Part shown: positions 15,280 to 24,098 of the stretch, piece by piece | Layout of the letters: each line of letters opens with the position of its first letter | How positions within the stretch are numbered: the stretch's first letter is position 1 | The notes under the pieces: generated by a model | Database searches by the model: none | What the model saw: only the letters and a program-made list of their open reading frames with translations | Told to the model about the DNA's origin: nothing | Position numbers and translations under genes: made by a program | NCBI GenBank assembly: GCA_046348585.1 | Contig: JAXMDZ010000002.1 | Coordinates: 186,001 to 250,000, forward strand | Length of the DNA: 64,000 nucleotides | Direction of reading: 5' to 3' | From: JADZAI01 sp046348585 | GTDB lineage: Bacteria; Pseudomonadota; Alphaproteobacteria; Micropepsales; Micropepsaceae

Positions 15280-16434
15280 TCAGCTCCGCTTGAAGTGCTT
15301 GGAGAGCGCGAGTCCCTGGCGCTGATAGTTGGAGCCGATGCCCTGGCCGTAGAGGCGCTGGGGCGGTTCGATCAGCCGTTCGAACATCAGCCGTCCGACC
15401 GTCTGGCCGTGCTCCAGCACGAAGGGCACTTCGTGGCTGCGCACTTCGAGCACCGCGCGGCTGCCCGCCCCGCCCGCCCCCGAATAGCCGAAGCCCGGAT
15501 CGAAGAAGCCCGCGTAGTGGACGCGGAACTCGCCGACCAGCGGATCGAACGGCACCATCTCGGCCGCCCATTCGGGCGGGATCGAAACCGCCTCGCGCGA
15601 GGCGAGGATGTAGAACTCGCCGGGGTCGAGAATGATCGAGCGGTGCTTGCGGATATGGACCGGCTCCCAGAAGTCCTGCGGATCGGCGGCCGCGACCTTG
15701 TCGATGTCGATGACGCCGGCATGGCGCTTGGCGCGGTAGCCGACGAGGCCGGTCAGCGGATCGCCGTCGAGGTCGATGGAGAAGCCGACGCCCTTGTCGA
15801 TCTGCGCGTCCTCGACGCCGGAGACGATGCCGATTTCGGCCTGGAGCTTCTTGAGCTGGGCGTCGGTGACGGTCGGCGAGCCGCGGCGCAGGCGGAGCTG
15901 GTTCAGCCGTGAGCCGGTGCGGGCGAGGATCGAGAAGGTGCGCGGCGAAATCTCGGCCCAGAGCGGGCCGGAATATTGCGAGGGGATGGTGTCGAAGGCG
16001 CGCGCGCCGTCGGTGACGAGGCGGGTGAAGACGTCGAGCCGCCCGGTCGAGCTTTTAGCGTTGGCCGAACCCGACACGCGGTAGCCGAGATCGAGGTGCT
16101 CCATCAGCGGGCAGAGATAGACGCAGCCCGTCTCCAGCACCGCGCCCTTGGTCAGGTCGATCTCATGCATCACGACCTGCTCCAGCTTGTCGCGCACGCT
16201 CGCGCCTTCGCCCGGCAGGAAGCTGGCGCGGATGCGATAGGCGACCTGGCCGAGCCGGAGGTCGAGGCTGGCGGGCTGGATCTGCTCCTCGCGGATGTCG
16301 GCCGCAGCGGTGATCTCGTGCGCGTGGATCATCGCGCGCAGGCTCTGCCCCGGCAGGAGGCCGGTGGAGAATTTCGGCCCCGCCTCGGCCGCGGCCGCGT
16401 CGAGGCCGAATAGCGTATCGTCGTCCGGCGTCAT
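15280..16434 (-). CDS. dcd: 2'-deoxycytidine 5'-triphosphate deaminase, long form
   Basis: 384 residues with two related dUTPase-like halves, as in the alphaproteobacterial long-form dCTP deaminase. The first half contains RVSGSANAKSSTGR and the second LVGEFRVHYAGFFDPGFG and GQTVGRLMFERL. It would convert dCTP to dUTP for thymidylate synthesis. The start is taken at 16434: GGGGCGC precedes this ATG, and a TATAAC (16466-16471, minus strand) that looks like a -10 lies between it and a possible earlier start at 16497. It is convergent with the TetR gene (4-base gap) and divergent from metZ. Confidence 0.9.
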   Translation of the reverse strand: MTPDDDTLFGLDAAAAEAGPKFSTGLLPGQSLRAMIHAHEITAAADIREEQIQPASLDLRLGQVAYRIRASFLPGEGASVRDKLEQVVMHEIDLTKGAVLETGCVYLCPLMEHLDLGYRVSGSANAKSSTGRLDVFTRLVTDGARAFDTIPSQYSGPLWAEISPRTFSILARTGSRLNQLRLRRGSPTVTDAQLKKLQAEIGIVSGVEDAQIDKGVGFSIDLDGDPLTGLVGYRAKRHAGVIDIDKVAAADPQDFWEPVHIRKHRSIILDPGEFYILASREAVSIPPEWAAEMVPFDPLVGEFRVHYAGFFDPGFGYSGAGGAGSRAVLEVRSHEVPFVLEHGQTVGRLMFERLIEPPQRLYGQGIGSNYQRQGLALSKHFKRS

Positions 16435-16484
16435 GCGCCCCACGCAATCCCAGAGAATCTCGACTGTTATAGCCCACAAGCGGC

Positions 16485-16513
16485 TTGACGGAAGCAAGGG
16501 GGACGCCTATCGG
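16485..16513 (+). promoter_or_regulatory. Likely metZ promoter
   Basis: TTGACG (16485-16490) and TATCGG (16508-16513) are separated by 17 bases. Transcription from here would begin near 16520, immediately before the first paired strand of the SAM-II riboswitch, which is the expected arrangement. The -10 match is weak, so the call depends on position. Confidence 0.5.
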
Positions 16514-16520
16514 ACAAGGG

Positions 16521-16588
16521 GCATGCGAGGATTTGAGCCGGCCGGCTTGCGGGTCGCATGCGGAATGAGCGACCGCTAAAATGGCCGG
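16521..16588 (+). promoter_or_regulatory. SAM-II (SAM-alpha) riboswitch upstream of metZ
   Basis: The SAM-II H-type pseudoknot can be traced by eye. P1 is GCATGCGA (16521-16528) paired with TCGCATGC (16554-16561), eight pairs without mismatch. The P1 loop holds the conserved GATTTGA, the first P2 strand CCGGCC (16538-16543) and CTTGC (16546-16550). After P1 comes the conserved GCTAAAA (16575-16581) followed by the second P2 strand GGCCGG (16583-16588), complementary to the first. SAM-II elements are known in alphaproteobacteria upstream of metA, metZ and metC and switch the genes off when SAM is plentiful. metZ follows directly. Confidence 0.9.
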
Positions 16589-16620
16589 GAGAGCGGAAGC
16601 GCCGCGCGCGCCTGACCCAG

Positions 16621-16651
16621 CCCCGGACCCGATAGCGGTCGCGGGGTTTTT
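16621..16651 (+). terminator. Attenuator terminator between the SAM-II riboswitch and metZ
   Basis: A hairpin with 5' arm CCCCGGACC (16621-16629) and 3' arm GGTCGCGGGG (16637-16646), one bulged base and a 7-base loop, is followed by TTTTT. This is a rho-independent terminator shape located before the metZ start. Its 5' arm (CCCGG, 16622-16626) could instead pair with CCGGG (16585-16589), which overlaps the second P2 strand of the riboswitch, giving an antiterminator when SAM is absent. The hairpin and T-run are seen; the switching model is inferred. Confidence 0.65.
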
Positions 16652-16668
16652 CTTTGCGGGGTCCGCCG

Positions 16669-17874
16669 ATGAGCGACGAGAGCAATCCGAAGTCCTGGCG
16701 CCCGCGCACGCGGGCCGTGCGCGGCGGCACCTGGCGGTCGGCGAGCGGCGAGACCAGCGAGGCGATGTTCGTCACCTCCGGCTTCGCCTATCCCGATGCC
16801 GGTTCTGCCGAGCGGCGGTTCAAGAACGAGGAGCCGGGCTATATCTACAGCCGCTTCTCCAACCCGACCGTCGCCATGTTCGAGGAGCGTCTGCGCCTGC
16901 TGGAGGACGCGCCCGAGGGCGTCGAGTGCCGGGCGACGGCGACCGGCCTCGCGGCCATCAACGCCTCGATCATCGGGCATCTTTCGGCGGGCGATCATGT
17001 CGTCTCGGCCCGGGCGCTGTTCGGCGGCTGCCGCTACATCGTGGAAGAGCTGGCGCCGCGGCTCGGCATCGCCTCGACGCTGATCGACGGGCGCGATCTC
17101 AAGGCCTGGGAGGCGGCGGTCCGCCCGAACACCAAGGCCTTCTTCCTGGAGACGCCGTCCAACCCGACGCTGGAGATCTGCGATCTGAGGGCGATCTCGG
17201 CGCTCGCCCGCAGCGTCGGGGCGTTGCTGATCGTCGACAACGTGTTCGCGAGCCCGGTGTTCCAGAAACCCTTCGCGCTGGGGGCCGACATCGTCGTCTA
17301 TTCGGCGACCAAGCACATGGACGGACAGGGCCGCGTGCTGGGCGGGGCGATCCTCGCGCACAAGGACCTCTTCGCCGACAGGCTGGGCGTCTTCCTGCGC
17401 AATACCGGGCCGACGCTCAGCCCGTTCAACGCCTGGGTGCTGCTGAAAGGGCTGGAGACGATCGATCTGCGCGTGAAGGCGCAGGCCGCCGGGGCCGAGG
17501 CGCTGATGGGGTTCCTCAAAGGCCAGAAGGGCGTCTCCAACGCGCGCTATCCCTTCGACGCCGGCCATCCGCAGGCGGCGCTGGCGAAGAGCCAGATGAG
17601 CGGCGGCGGCACGATCGTCACCTTCGACATCGATGGCGGGCGCGACAGGGCGTTCCGCTTCGCCGACGCGCTGGAGCTGATCGACATCTCGAACAATCTC
17701 GGCGACGCCAAGTCGCTGCTGACCCATCCGGACACGACGACTCACGCGAGGCTGCCCGAGGTGGAGCGGCGGATGCTGGGAATCACCGAGGGCATGTTCC
17801 GCCTGTCGGTCGGCCTGGAAGACCCCGAGGACCTGATGGACGACATCGCCCGGGCGCTCAAAGCCGCCGGTTAA
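16669..17874 (+). CDS. metZ: O-succinylhomoserine sulfhydrylase
   Basis: 401-residue PLP enzyme of the Cys/Met metabolism family, forming homocysteine directly from an acylated homoserine and sulfide. The PLP lysine is Lys215 in SATKHMDGQGR. The YSRFSNPT segment and the SNPTLE region of the fold are also present. The ATG at 16669 (MSDES) is preferred over an in-frame TTG five codons upstream because it lies at a suitable distance after GGGG. Expression is probably under control of the SAM-II element and terminator in its 150-base leader. MetZ rather than MetB is chosen from the GQGRVLGG segment and the alphaproteobacterial context. Confidence 0.92.
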   Translation: MSDESNPKSWRPRTRAVRGGTWRSASGETSEAMFVTSGFAYPDAGSAERRFKNEEPGYIYSRFSNPTVAMFEERLRLLEDAPEGVECRATATGLAAINASIIGHLSAGDHVVSARALFGGCRYIVEELAPRLGIASTLIDGRDLKAWEAAVRPNTKAFFLETPSNPTLEICDLRAISALARSVGALLIVDNVFASPVFQKPFALGADIVVYSATKHMDGQGRVLGGAILAHKDLFADRLGVFLRNTGPTLSPFNAWVLLKGLETIDLRVKAQAAGAEALMGFLKGQKGVSNARYPFDAGHPQAALAKSQMSGGGTIVTFDIDGGRDRAFRFADALELIDISNNLGDAKSLLTHPDTTTHARLPEVERRMLGITEGMFRLSVGLEDPEDLMDDIARALKAAG

Positions 17875-17990
17875 CCGCCCCCCTTCATGGTGAAGACGCG
17901 ACGGCCCTTGCGGGCCTCGCAAAACGCGCCCTACAACAAGTCCGCAGATCGTGAATCGCGCGCTTACCATAGCGAAACGGGGCCCGGGCC

Positions 17991-18389
17991 ATGTCGAACT
18001 ACATCAGCACGACCAGGAACATCATCGTGTCGGTGGAGCCGATCTATCTGTCGGACCAGAGCGCGCCCGAGGACGACTATTACGTCTGGGCCTACAAGGT
18101 GGAGATCGAGAACAAGGGCGTGGAGACGGTGCAGATCCGCTCGCGCTTCTGGCGGATCACCGACAGCTTCGGCCGGACCCAGGAGACCCGCGGGCTCGGC
18201 GTCGTCGGTGAGCAGCCGGTGATCCGTCCCGGGGAGAAGTTCGAGTACACGAGCGGCACGCCGCTGCAGGCCCCCTCGGGCATGATGGGCGGCAATTATC
18301 AGGTGCAGACGACCGACGGCGACCTGTTCGAGGTCGAGATTCCGCTGTTCTCGCTGGACAGCCCGCACGACATCAAGCGCATGCACTGA
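17991..18389 (+). CDS. apaG: ApaG protein
   Basis: 132 residues, the normal length for ApaG, a small immunoglobulin-like beta-sandwich (Co2+/Mg2+ efflux-associated by genetics, biochemical role unsettled). Conserved parts include the WAYKVEIEN strand, the ITDSFGRTQETRGLGVVGEQPVI segment and the C-terminal SGTPL/GMMGGNY turn. It follows metZ by 116 bases on the same strand; this pairing is usual in Hyphomicrobiales. The intervening gap has a GGCCC-TTGC-GGGCC hairpin (17903-17916) without a T-run. Confidence 0.95.
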   Translation: MSNYISTTRNIIVSVEPIYLSDQSAPEDDYYVWAYKVEIENKGVETVQIRSRFWRITDSFGRTQETRGLGVVGEQPVIRPGEKFEYTSGTPLQAPSGMMGGNYQVQTTDGDLFEVEIPLFSLDSPHDIKRMH

Positions 18390-18582
18390 GCCCGGCCCCC
18401 AAGGGCTGGGCCTGGTCTATCGGTGCTGGCGTCGCGGCCCGACACTACCCATATTGTCCGGACGGCGCGCGGCACGATCGTCCCCGCGCGCCCGCATCCG
18501 TCCGGGCTCCGCGCTCGTAGATGCCGGAGGGACGACGCCCCGGCGCGAATCCACGCGCCGATAACGCTGCGGGGAGACAGGT

Positions 18583-19218
18583 ATGGCAGCCAGAGGAAAG
18601 GCGGGACCGAAGGTCCTGCCCGCGAACGATGCGAGACCCAGCCGCGACCAGGCGGAAGACGCGGTGCGGACCCTGCTCGCCTGGGCGGGGGACGATCCGG
18701 GCCGCGAGGGCCTGCTCGACACGCCCAAGCGGGTCGCCAAGGCGTTCGAGGAGTGGTTCGCCGGCTACGCCGAAGACCCGGAAGTCTATCTCGCCCGCAC
18801 CTTCGAGGAGGTCGAGGGCTATGACGAGATGATCACGCTGCGCGACATCCGCTTCGAGTCGCATTGCGAGCATCACCTCGCGCCGATCATCGGCAAGGCG
18901 CATGTCGCCTATCTGCCGACCAACAAGGTGGTGGGCATCTCTAAGCTCGCGCGGGTCGTCGATACCTACGCCAAGCGGTTGCAGGTGCAGGAGAAGATGA
19001 CGGCGCAGATCGCCAATTCGATCCAGACCGTGCTGCAGCCCAAGGGCGTCGCGGTGGTGATCGAGGCGGCGCATCAGTGCATGACGACGCGCGGCGTCCA
19101 CAAGGCCGGGGTGAGCATGGTGACCTCGACCATGCTGGGCGAGTTCCGACGCAATCCGCTGACCCGGCGCGAGTTCCTGTCGCTGATCGGCAACCCGAGC
19201 AGCAGCTTCGAGGGCTGA
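18583..19218 (+). CDS. folE: GTP cyclohydrolase I
   Basis: 211 residues. It converts GTP to 7,8-dihydroneopterin triphosphate, the first step of folate (and queuosine) synthesis. The zinc ligands of the type IA enzyme are present: Cys95 and His98 in SHCEHHLAP and Cys166 in HQCMTTRGV. A strong GGGGAGA element precedes the ATG. The 193-base gap before it contains no recognisable riboswitch or gene. It is followed after 48 bases by argE on the same strand. Confidence 0.96.
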   Translation: MAARGKAGPKVLPANDARPSRDQAEDAVRTLLAWAGDDPGREGLLDTPKRVAKAFEEWFAGYAEDPEVYLARTFEEVEGYDEMITLRDIRFESHCEHHLAPIIGKAHVAYLPTNKVVGISKLARVVDTYAKRLQVQEKMTAQIANSIQTVLQPKGVAVVIEAAHQCMTTRGVHKAGVSMVTSTMLGEFRRNPLTRREFLSLIGNPSSSFEG

Positions 19219-19266
19219 GGCGGCTTGCCGCTTCGCGGGGGCGGCGCGAGGCTGTAGGCTTCGCGC

Positions 19267-20433
19267 ATGACCCCACCGCGCCTCTCCTCCACCCAGATGC
19301 TGGCGAAGCTCGTCGCCTTCGACACGACGAGCCGCAACTCCAATTTGGAGCTGATCCACTTCGTCGCCGGCTATCTCGCCGATCACGGGATCGCCAGCGA
19401 GCTGGTGCACGACGAGACCGGCGCGAAGGCCAATCTGTGGGCGACCATCGGGCCGGCGGCCGATGGCGGGGTGGTGCTGTCGGGGCATACCGACGTGGTG
19501 CCGGTCGACGGCCAGCCCTGGACCTCCGATCCCTGGACGCTGACCGACAAGGGCGACGGGCGGCTCTATGGCCGCGGCACCTGCGACATGAAGGCGTTCA
19601 GCGCGGTGGCGCTGGCGCTGGCGCCGGAATTCCTGGCGGCGGGCCTCAAAGCTCCCGTCCATCTGGCGCTCTCGTATGACGAGGAGGTCGGCTGCATCGG
19701 CGTGCATGGCCTGGTGAAGCGGATCGGCGAACTGGGCGTCAAACCGCGCCTCGCGGTGATCGGCGAGCCGACCATGATGCGGGTGGTGGACGCCCACAAA
19801 TCGATCCGTTCCTACCGCGTGACGGTGACCGGGCACGAGGCGCACTCGTCCAACGTCCACAAGGGCGTCTCGGCGGTGATGGTGGCGGCCGAACTGATCG
19901 GCAAGCTGGCCGAGATCGCCGCCGATCTGCGCGCGGCGGGCGATGCGACCGGGCGGTTCGATCCGCCGTTCTCGACGGTCATCGCCAACACGATCGACGG
20001 CGGCACGGCGCAGAACATTCTGGCGCGCTCGTGCCGCTTCACCTACGAGATCCGGGGACTGCCGGGGGCGGACGGCGACGCGGTAGCGGCCCGTTTCGCG
20101 GACCATGCGCTCGGCGTCGTGCTGCCGCGCCTGCATGCGATCGCGCCGGGGGCCGACATTCAGATCCGCCAGCGGGCGATGTCGCCGCCGCTCTTTCCCC
20201 ATCCGGGCTCGGACGCGGAGAGCTTCGTGATGGCGCTGGCCGAGCGCAACGCGGCGGAGGCGGTGTCCTATGCGACCGAGGCCGGGATCTTTCAGGCGGC
20301 CGGCATTCCCGCCCTCGTCTGCGGCCCCGGCGACATCGCCGAGGCCCACCAGCCGGACGAGTTCATCGAGGCCAGCCAGATCCCGCTCTGCGAGGCCTTC
20401 ATGCGGCGGCTGATGAAGCGCCTGTCGGCCTGA
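19267..20433 (+). CDS. argE: Acetylornithine deacetylase (M20 family)
   Basis: 388-residue M20 metallohydrolase of the ArgE type, removing the acetyl group from N-acetylornithine in arginine synthesis. Metal-binding segments are SGHTDVVPVDG (first His and Asp), GRGTCDMK (bridging Asp) and YDEEVGCIG (catalytic Glu pair), with the dimerisation-domain HEAHSS in the middle and a C-terminal GPGDIAEAHQPDE His. It converges with argS across a 300-base gap. The family and the exact subfamily are clear from GRGTCDMKAF and AHQPDEF. Confidence 0.92.
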   Translation: MTPPRLSSTQMLAKLVAFDTTSRNSNLELIHFVAGYLADHGIASELVHDETGAKANLWATIGPAADGGVVLSGHTDVVPVDGQPWTSDPWTLTDKGDGRLYGRGTCDMKAFSAVALALAPEFLAAGLKAPVHLALSYDEEVGCIGVHGLVKRIGELGVKPRLAVIGEPTMMRVVDAHKSIRSYRVTVTGHEAHSSNVHKGVSAVMVAAELIGKLAEIAADLRAAGDATGRFDPPFSTVIANTIDGGTAQNILARSCRFTYEIRGLPGADGDAVAARFADHALGVVLPRLHAIAPGADIQIRQRAMSPPLFPHPGSDAESFVMALAERNAAEAVSYATEAGIFQAAGIPALVCGPGDIAEAHQPDEFIEASQIPLCEAFMRRLMKRLSA

Positions 20434-20733
20434 CGCAGACATTTTGTTGCGGCCCCGCGACACAAAGCATCTTCGTTCCTCATTCCCTCCCTCGGGGGGA
20501 GGGGGTAGGCGCGCGACGAGGGCCGGCCTGCCCACCGCCCCGGCCGGCAGTGATAAGCCTATGGTCCTATAGGAATATTGTCAAGATCGGCGCGGCGTGC
20601 CGGTCTGGATGGCCGCCTCGAGGGCGGCCATGAGGGGCGCGGGTGGGCGCGGGTGGCGGGTTCCGCCCCCTCCGCCCCTTCGGGGCACCTCCCCCGCACG
20701 CGGGGGAGGAAAGGGGGAGCGGGGCGCGGGCCG
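20434..20733. other. 300-base intergenic region between convergent argE and argS
   Basis: No gene is seen here. The region holds two GC-rich hairpin-forming stretches (20484-20513 around CCTCCCTCGGGGGGAGG, and 20688-20709), a short perfect palindrome TCCTATAGGA (about 20569-20578), and a segment of low-complexity G-rich sequence. Because both flanking genes point into it, the hairpins probably serve as two-way transcription stops. Confidence 0.6.
20688..20709. terminator. GC-rich hairpin, probable bidirectional stop
   Basis: The arms CCTCCCCCGC and GCGGGGGAGG are perfectly complementary. The element, with the preceding CCGCCCCTTCGGGG stem, resembles an extragenic GC hairpin often found after alphaproteobacterial genes. 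It lies 25 bases beyond the stop codon of argS. There is no T-run on either strand, so it may act as a stalling or RNA-protecting hairpin and not as a classical terminator. Confidence 0.5.
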
Positions 20734-22493
20734 CTACATGCGGTCGGGGATTTCGAGGCCGAGGAGGCCGAGGGCGGTTTCGAGGGCGCGCAGCGTGAGG
20801 CCCGCAAGGGCGAGGCGCGAGGCGCGCAGGACGGCGTCCGGTTCCGACAGGATGTGGTGGGCGGCGTAGAAGCTGCTGAAGCGCTGCGCCAGCGCGAAGG
20901 CGTAATCGCACATGACGTTGGGGGCGCGCAGGCGGATGGTTTCCTCCAGCGCGTCGGGGAAGCGCAGCAGCGCGAGCGCGAGGTCGCGTTCCTCCGCCGC
21001 GCGGATGGCGACCGCGCCGGACCCCGCGCCCTCGTCCGCCGCCTTGCGCAGCAGCGATTTCACGCGCACCGCCGCGTATTGCAGATAGGGGCCGGTCTTG
21101 CCCTCGAACTTGGTGAAGCGTTCGAGATCGAAGATGTAGTTGGTGAGGCGGTAGTTCGACAGATCGGCGAACTTGATCGCCGCGAGGCCGACCTGGCGGG
21201 CGATCTCGGCCCGCTCCTCGGCCGGATAGTCGGCCCCGATGCCGTGTTCGACCAGGCGCTTTTCGGCCTCGGCCTTGGCCATGGCGATGAGGTCGAAGAG
21301 CTTCAGACGCCGCCGGCCCGGGTCTTGAACGGCTTGCCGTCAGGCCCGTTCATGGTGCCAAAGCCGACATGTTCGAGCGTCGCGCGCCCGGCATAGCCGG
21401 CGCGGATCGCGGCGCGGAAGACTTTTTCGAAATGCTCGTGCTGGCGCTGGTCGACCACGTAGAGGATGAGGTCGGGGTCGAGCGATTTCACGCGGTCGAC
21501 GATGGTGGCGACGTCGGTCGTCTCGTAGAGGACGCCGCCGTCGCGCTTCACCAGAATGAGCGGCGGCGATTCCTTCTTGTCGTCCGCTTTCGCCACGCGG
21601 ACGATGAGCGCGCCGTCATCCAATTCTGCGATGCCGCGGGCTTTGAGATCCTCCAGCATCGGGGCGATCAGCGGATCGACGTCGGCCTCGCCCTTCCACA
21701 GATCGAAGGTGACGCCGAGCGAGGCGAATTCGCGCTGCACCCCGGCGATCGAGACGTCGATGAAATGCCGCCATAGCGCGCGGTAGCCGGGGCGTCCCTG
21801 CTGAAGCTCCATGGTGGCGGCGCGGGCCGCCTCGTCGCGCGCCGGGTCCGCCTTACAGGCGGCGGCGGCGACGGGATAAAGCTCCTCAAGGTTATCCATC
21901 GTGACCGGCGACTGCGCCGGATACGGCCCGGCGAAGGCCGCGTCGAAATAGGGAAGGTCCGGGCGGCGGGCCTGAAGCTCGGTGATGAGCATGCCCATCG
22001 GCTTGCCCCAGTCGCCCAGGTGCACGTCGCCGACCGCCGCGAAGCCCGCGAACTTCAGATGGCGTTGCAGCGCGTCGCCGATGATCGAGGAGCGCAGATG
22101 CCCCACATGCATCGCCTTGGCGACGTTGGGGCCGCCGAAATCGACGACGACGCGGCCGCGATCCGCAACCGGCGCGGGGGCGAAAACGGCGTCGGGCGCG
22201 GCGAGCGCGGCGTCGAGCACGCCATCGGCGAGGACGAAATTGAGGAAGCCGGGGCCGGCGATTTCGACCTTCGCGAAACGAGGGTCGGCGGCGAGGCGCG
22301 CGGCGATCTTTTCGGCGAGGGCGCGCGGATTGGCCTTGGCGGCCTTGGCGGCGGCCAGCGCGCCGTTCGACTGGAACTGCGCGAGGTCGGGCCGGTCGGA
22401 GACCTGGACGCGGCCGAGGGCGGGGTCGAGGCCTTCGGCGGCGAAGGCCGCGCCGACGGCGGCGGTGAGATCGGCAAGCAGGGAGGGACGCAT
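20734..22493 (-). CDS. argS: Arginyl-tRNA synthetase, broken by one frameshift
   Basis: The class I arginyl-tRNA synthetase is encoded in two frames. The first part (22493 to 21303) contains the N-terminal additional domain, the HIGH-type motif AKAMHVGHLRS and the FGTMNGPDGKPFKTRAGG segment. The second (to 20734) begins directly with LKLFDLIAMAKAEAEKR and ends in the anticodon-binding DALRAPNV-like domain. One missing C in the GTC-TGA-AG context at 21302-21304 restores GTC-CTG-AAG and joins them without loss. The enzyme is essential and single copy in most bacteria, so a sequence error is more likely than a dead gene. The start is taken at 22493 (MRPSLLADL), eight codons inside the longest frame. 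Confidence 0.92.
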
Positions 22494-22554
22494 GGGCGGC
22501 GCTTCTAGCAGCCGCACACCGGCAGGGACAACCGGCGGCGGGCGGCCGGCCGTC

Positions 22555-23034
22555 CTAGGGCTGGACGATGCCGGCGACGATGCCGAGGCCGCCCTCGTCC
22601 ATCTCGTCCTCGGTCCCCACCACGAGGCCGCGGATGACGATGTGGTCGGTGACGCCGGGGCTGTCGTTGGGCGGGTTGAGCGTCGAGCGGGCCGATTTCT
22701 GGCGGCCCGCCGCCGCGCCGCCGCGTTCGGCGTCGGCGAAGACCTCGACCACCGTCTTGCCGCGATAGAGCGGGCCGGGCTGAGCCGCGTAGGTGATGGT
22801 CACGTCGGCGATGACGTTGTCGTCGTCGTCCACGGTGCAGACCGCGCTCGCCCCGATCGCCACGGCGATGAAGTCGTAGTCGAGCCGGTTGCGGCCCGGA
22901 ACGCCGCCCGGATAGACGGCGAGGCGCGAGGCCTGCGGGTCGAGCTTCACGGGCGGGCAGTCTTCGGCCAGCGCCACGGGCGCGCCGAGACCAAGAACCA
23001 GAAGGCCGGACAGAAACGCGGAGACGCGCAGCAT
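22555..23034 (-). CDS. Exported protein of unknown function
   Basis: 159 residues with a clear signal peptide (MLRVSAFLSGLLVLGLGAP, cut near VALA-ED). The mature part is beta-strand rich and carries two cysteines (EDCPP and AVCTV), which could form a disulfide in the periplasm. No known domain is recognised. The start at 23034 is chosen because the signal peptide begins there, although the frame is open further upstream. It is divergent from ispH with a 103-base gap. Confidence 0.7.
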   Translation of the reverse strand: MLRVSAFLSGLLVLGLGAPVALAEDCPPVKLDPQASRLAVYPGGVPGRNRLDYDFIAVAIGASAVCTVDDDDNVIADVTITYAAQPGPLYRGKTVVEVFADAERGGAAAGRQKSARSTLNPPNDSPGVTDHIVIRGLVVGTEDEMDEGGLGIVAGIVQP

Positions 23035-23137
23035 GATGTGATTCCCCTTGGCCGCCCGCGCTTGACCTTTCGCGCAGCCGACGCCTATCTCAGCCCTCAT
23101 AGCGGGAGGCTGCGCCCCGCTCAAGCACGGCCAGGAC

Positions 23138-24094
23138 ATGACCGCCAATCCCGCCCCGCCCAGGCTGACGCTGCGCCTCGCCGCGCCGCGCGGTTTCTGC
23201 GCGGGCGTGGACCGGGCGATCCAGATCGTCGAGCGGGCCATCGGGCGCTATGGCGCGCCGGTCTATGTCCGCCACGAGATCGTCCATAACCGGACCGTGG
23301 TGGAGCGGCTGGAGCGGTTGGGCGCGGTGTTCGTGGACGAGCTGGACCAATGCCCCGCCGACCGGCCGGTGGTCTTTTCCGCCCATGGCGTGCCCAAGGC
23401 GGTGCCGGCCGAGGCCGAGCGGCGGCGGATGATCTATCTCGACGCGACCTGCCCGCTGGTCTCGAAAGTCCATATCGAGGCCGAGCGCCATTACCGCGAC
23501 GGCCGCCACATCCTGCTGATCGGCCATGAGGGCCATCCCGAAGTGGTCGGCACGATGGGCCAGTTGCCGGGCGGGGCGATCACGCTGATCGAGACGGTGG
23601 CGGACGCGGAGCGTTTCGAGCCGTCGGACCCCGGGCGGCTGTCGTTCGTGACGCAGACGACGCTGTCGGTGGACGACACGGCGGAGATCGTCGCGGCGCT
23701 GCGCCGCCGCTTCCCCGCCGTCGCCGCGCCGCGCAAGGAGGACATCTGCTATGCGACCTCGAACCGGCAGGACGCGGTGAAGGCGATCGCCGAGGGCTGC
23801 GACCTGTTGCTGGTGATCGGCGCGCCCAATTCGTCGAACTCGCGCCGCCTGGTGGAAGTCGGCCTCAAGGCCGGGGCGAAGGCGAGCCATCTGATCCAGA
23901 CGGCGGCGGAGATCGACTGGGGCTGGTTCGAGGGCGTCGCGGTTGCGGGCCTGACGGCGGGCGCTTCGGCGCCGGAGGATCTGGTCGAGGGCGTGATCGC
24001 GGCCATCGGCGCGCGCTTCGATGTGGAGGTCGCGGAAGTGACGGTCACCCGCGAGGACGTGCAGTTCAAGCTGCCCCGCGCGGTGGCGGGCTGA
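23138..24094 (+). CDS. ispH: 4-hydroxy-3-methylbut-2-enyl diphosphate reductase
   Basis: 318 residues. This is the last enzyme of the MEP isoprenoid pathway, making IPP and DMAPP. The three cysteines that hold the iron-sulfur cluster are in place: Cys21 (GFCAGV), Cys105 (DATCPLV) and Cys204 (EDICYATSNRQ). Substrate-binding HEIVHN and APNSSNSRRL are also present. It starts an ispH-thrB-rnhA operon; the gap to thrB is 4 bases. Confidence 0.97.
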   Translation: MTANPAPPRLTLRLAAPRGFCAGVDRAIQIVERAIGRYGAPVYVRHEIVHNRTVVERLERLGAVFVDELDQCPADRPVVFSAHGVPKAVPAEAERRRMIYLDATCPLVSKVHIEAERHYRDGRHILLIGHEGHPEVVGTMGQLPGGAITLIETVADAERFEPSDPGRLSFVTQTTLSVDDTAEIVAALRRRFPAVAAPRKEDICYATSNRQDAVKAIAEGCDLLLVIGAPNSSNSRRLVEVGLKAGAKASHLIQTAAEIDWGWFEGVAVAGLTAGASAPEDLVEGVIAAIGARFDVEVAEVTVTREDVQFKLPRAVAG

Positions 24095-24098
24095 ACGC

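Noticed and set aside
17903..17916. Hairpin GGCCC-TTGC-GGGCC after metZ as a terminator
   Set aside because: Only five pairs and no T-run; metZ and apaG may well be co-transcribed.
21283..21320. Programmed -1 frameshift in argS
   Set aside because: The site GGC-GTC-TGA-AG has no slippery heptamer and no obvious downstream pseudoknot; a lost C explains it more simply.
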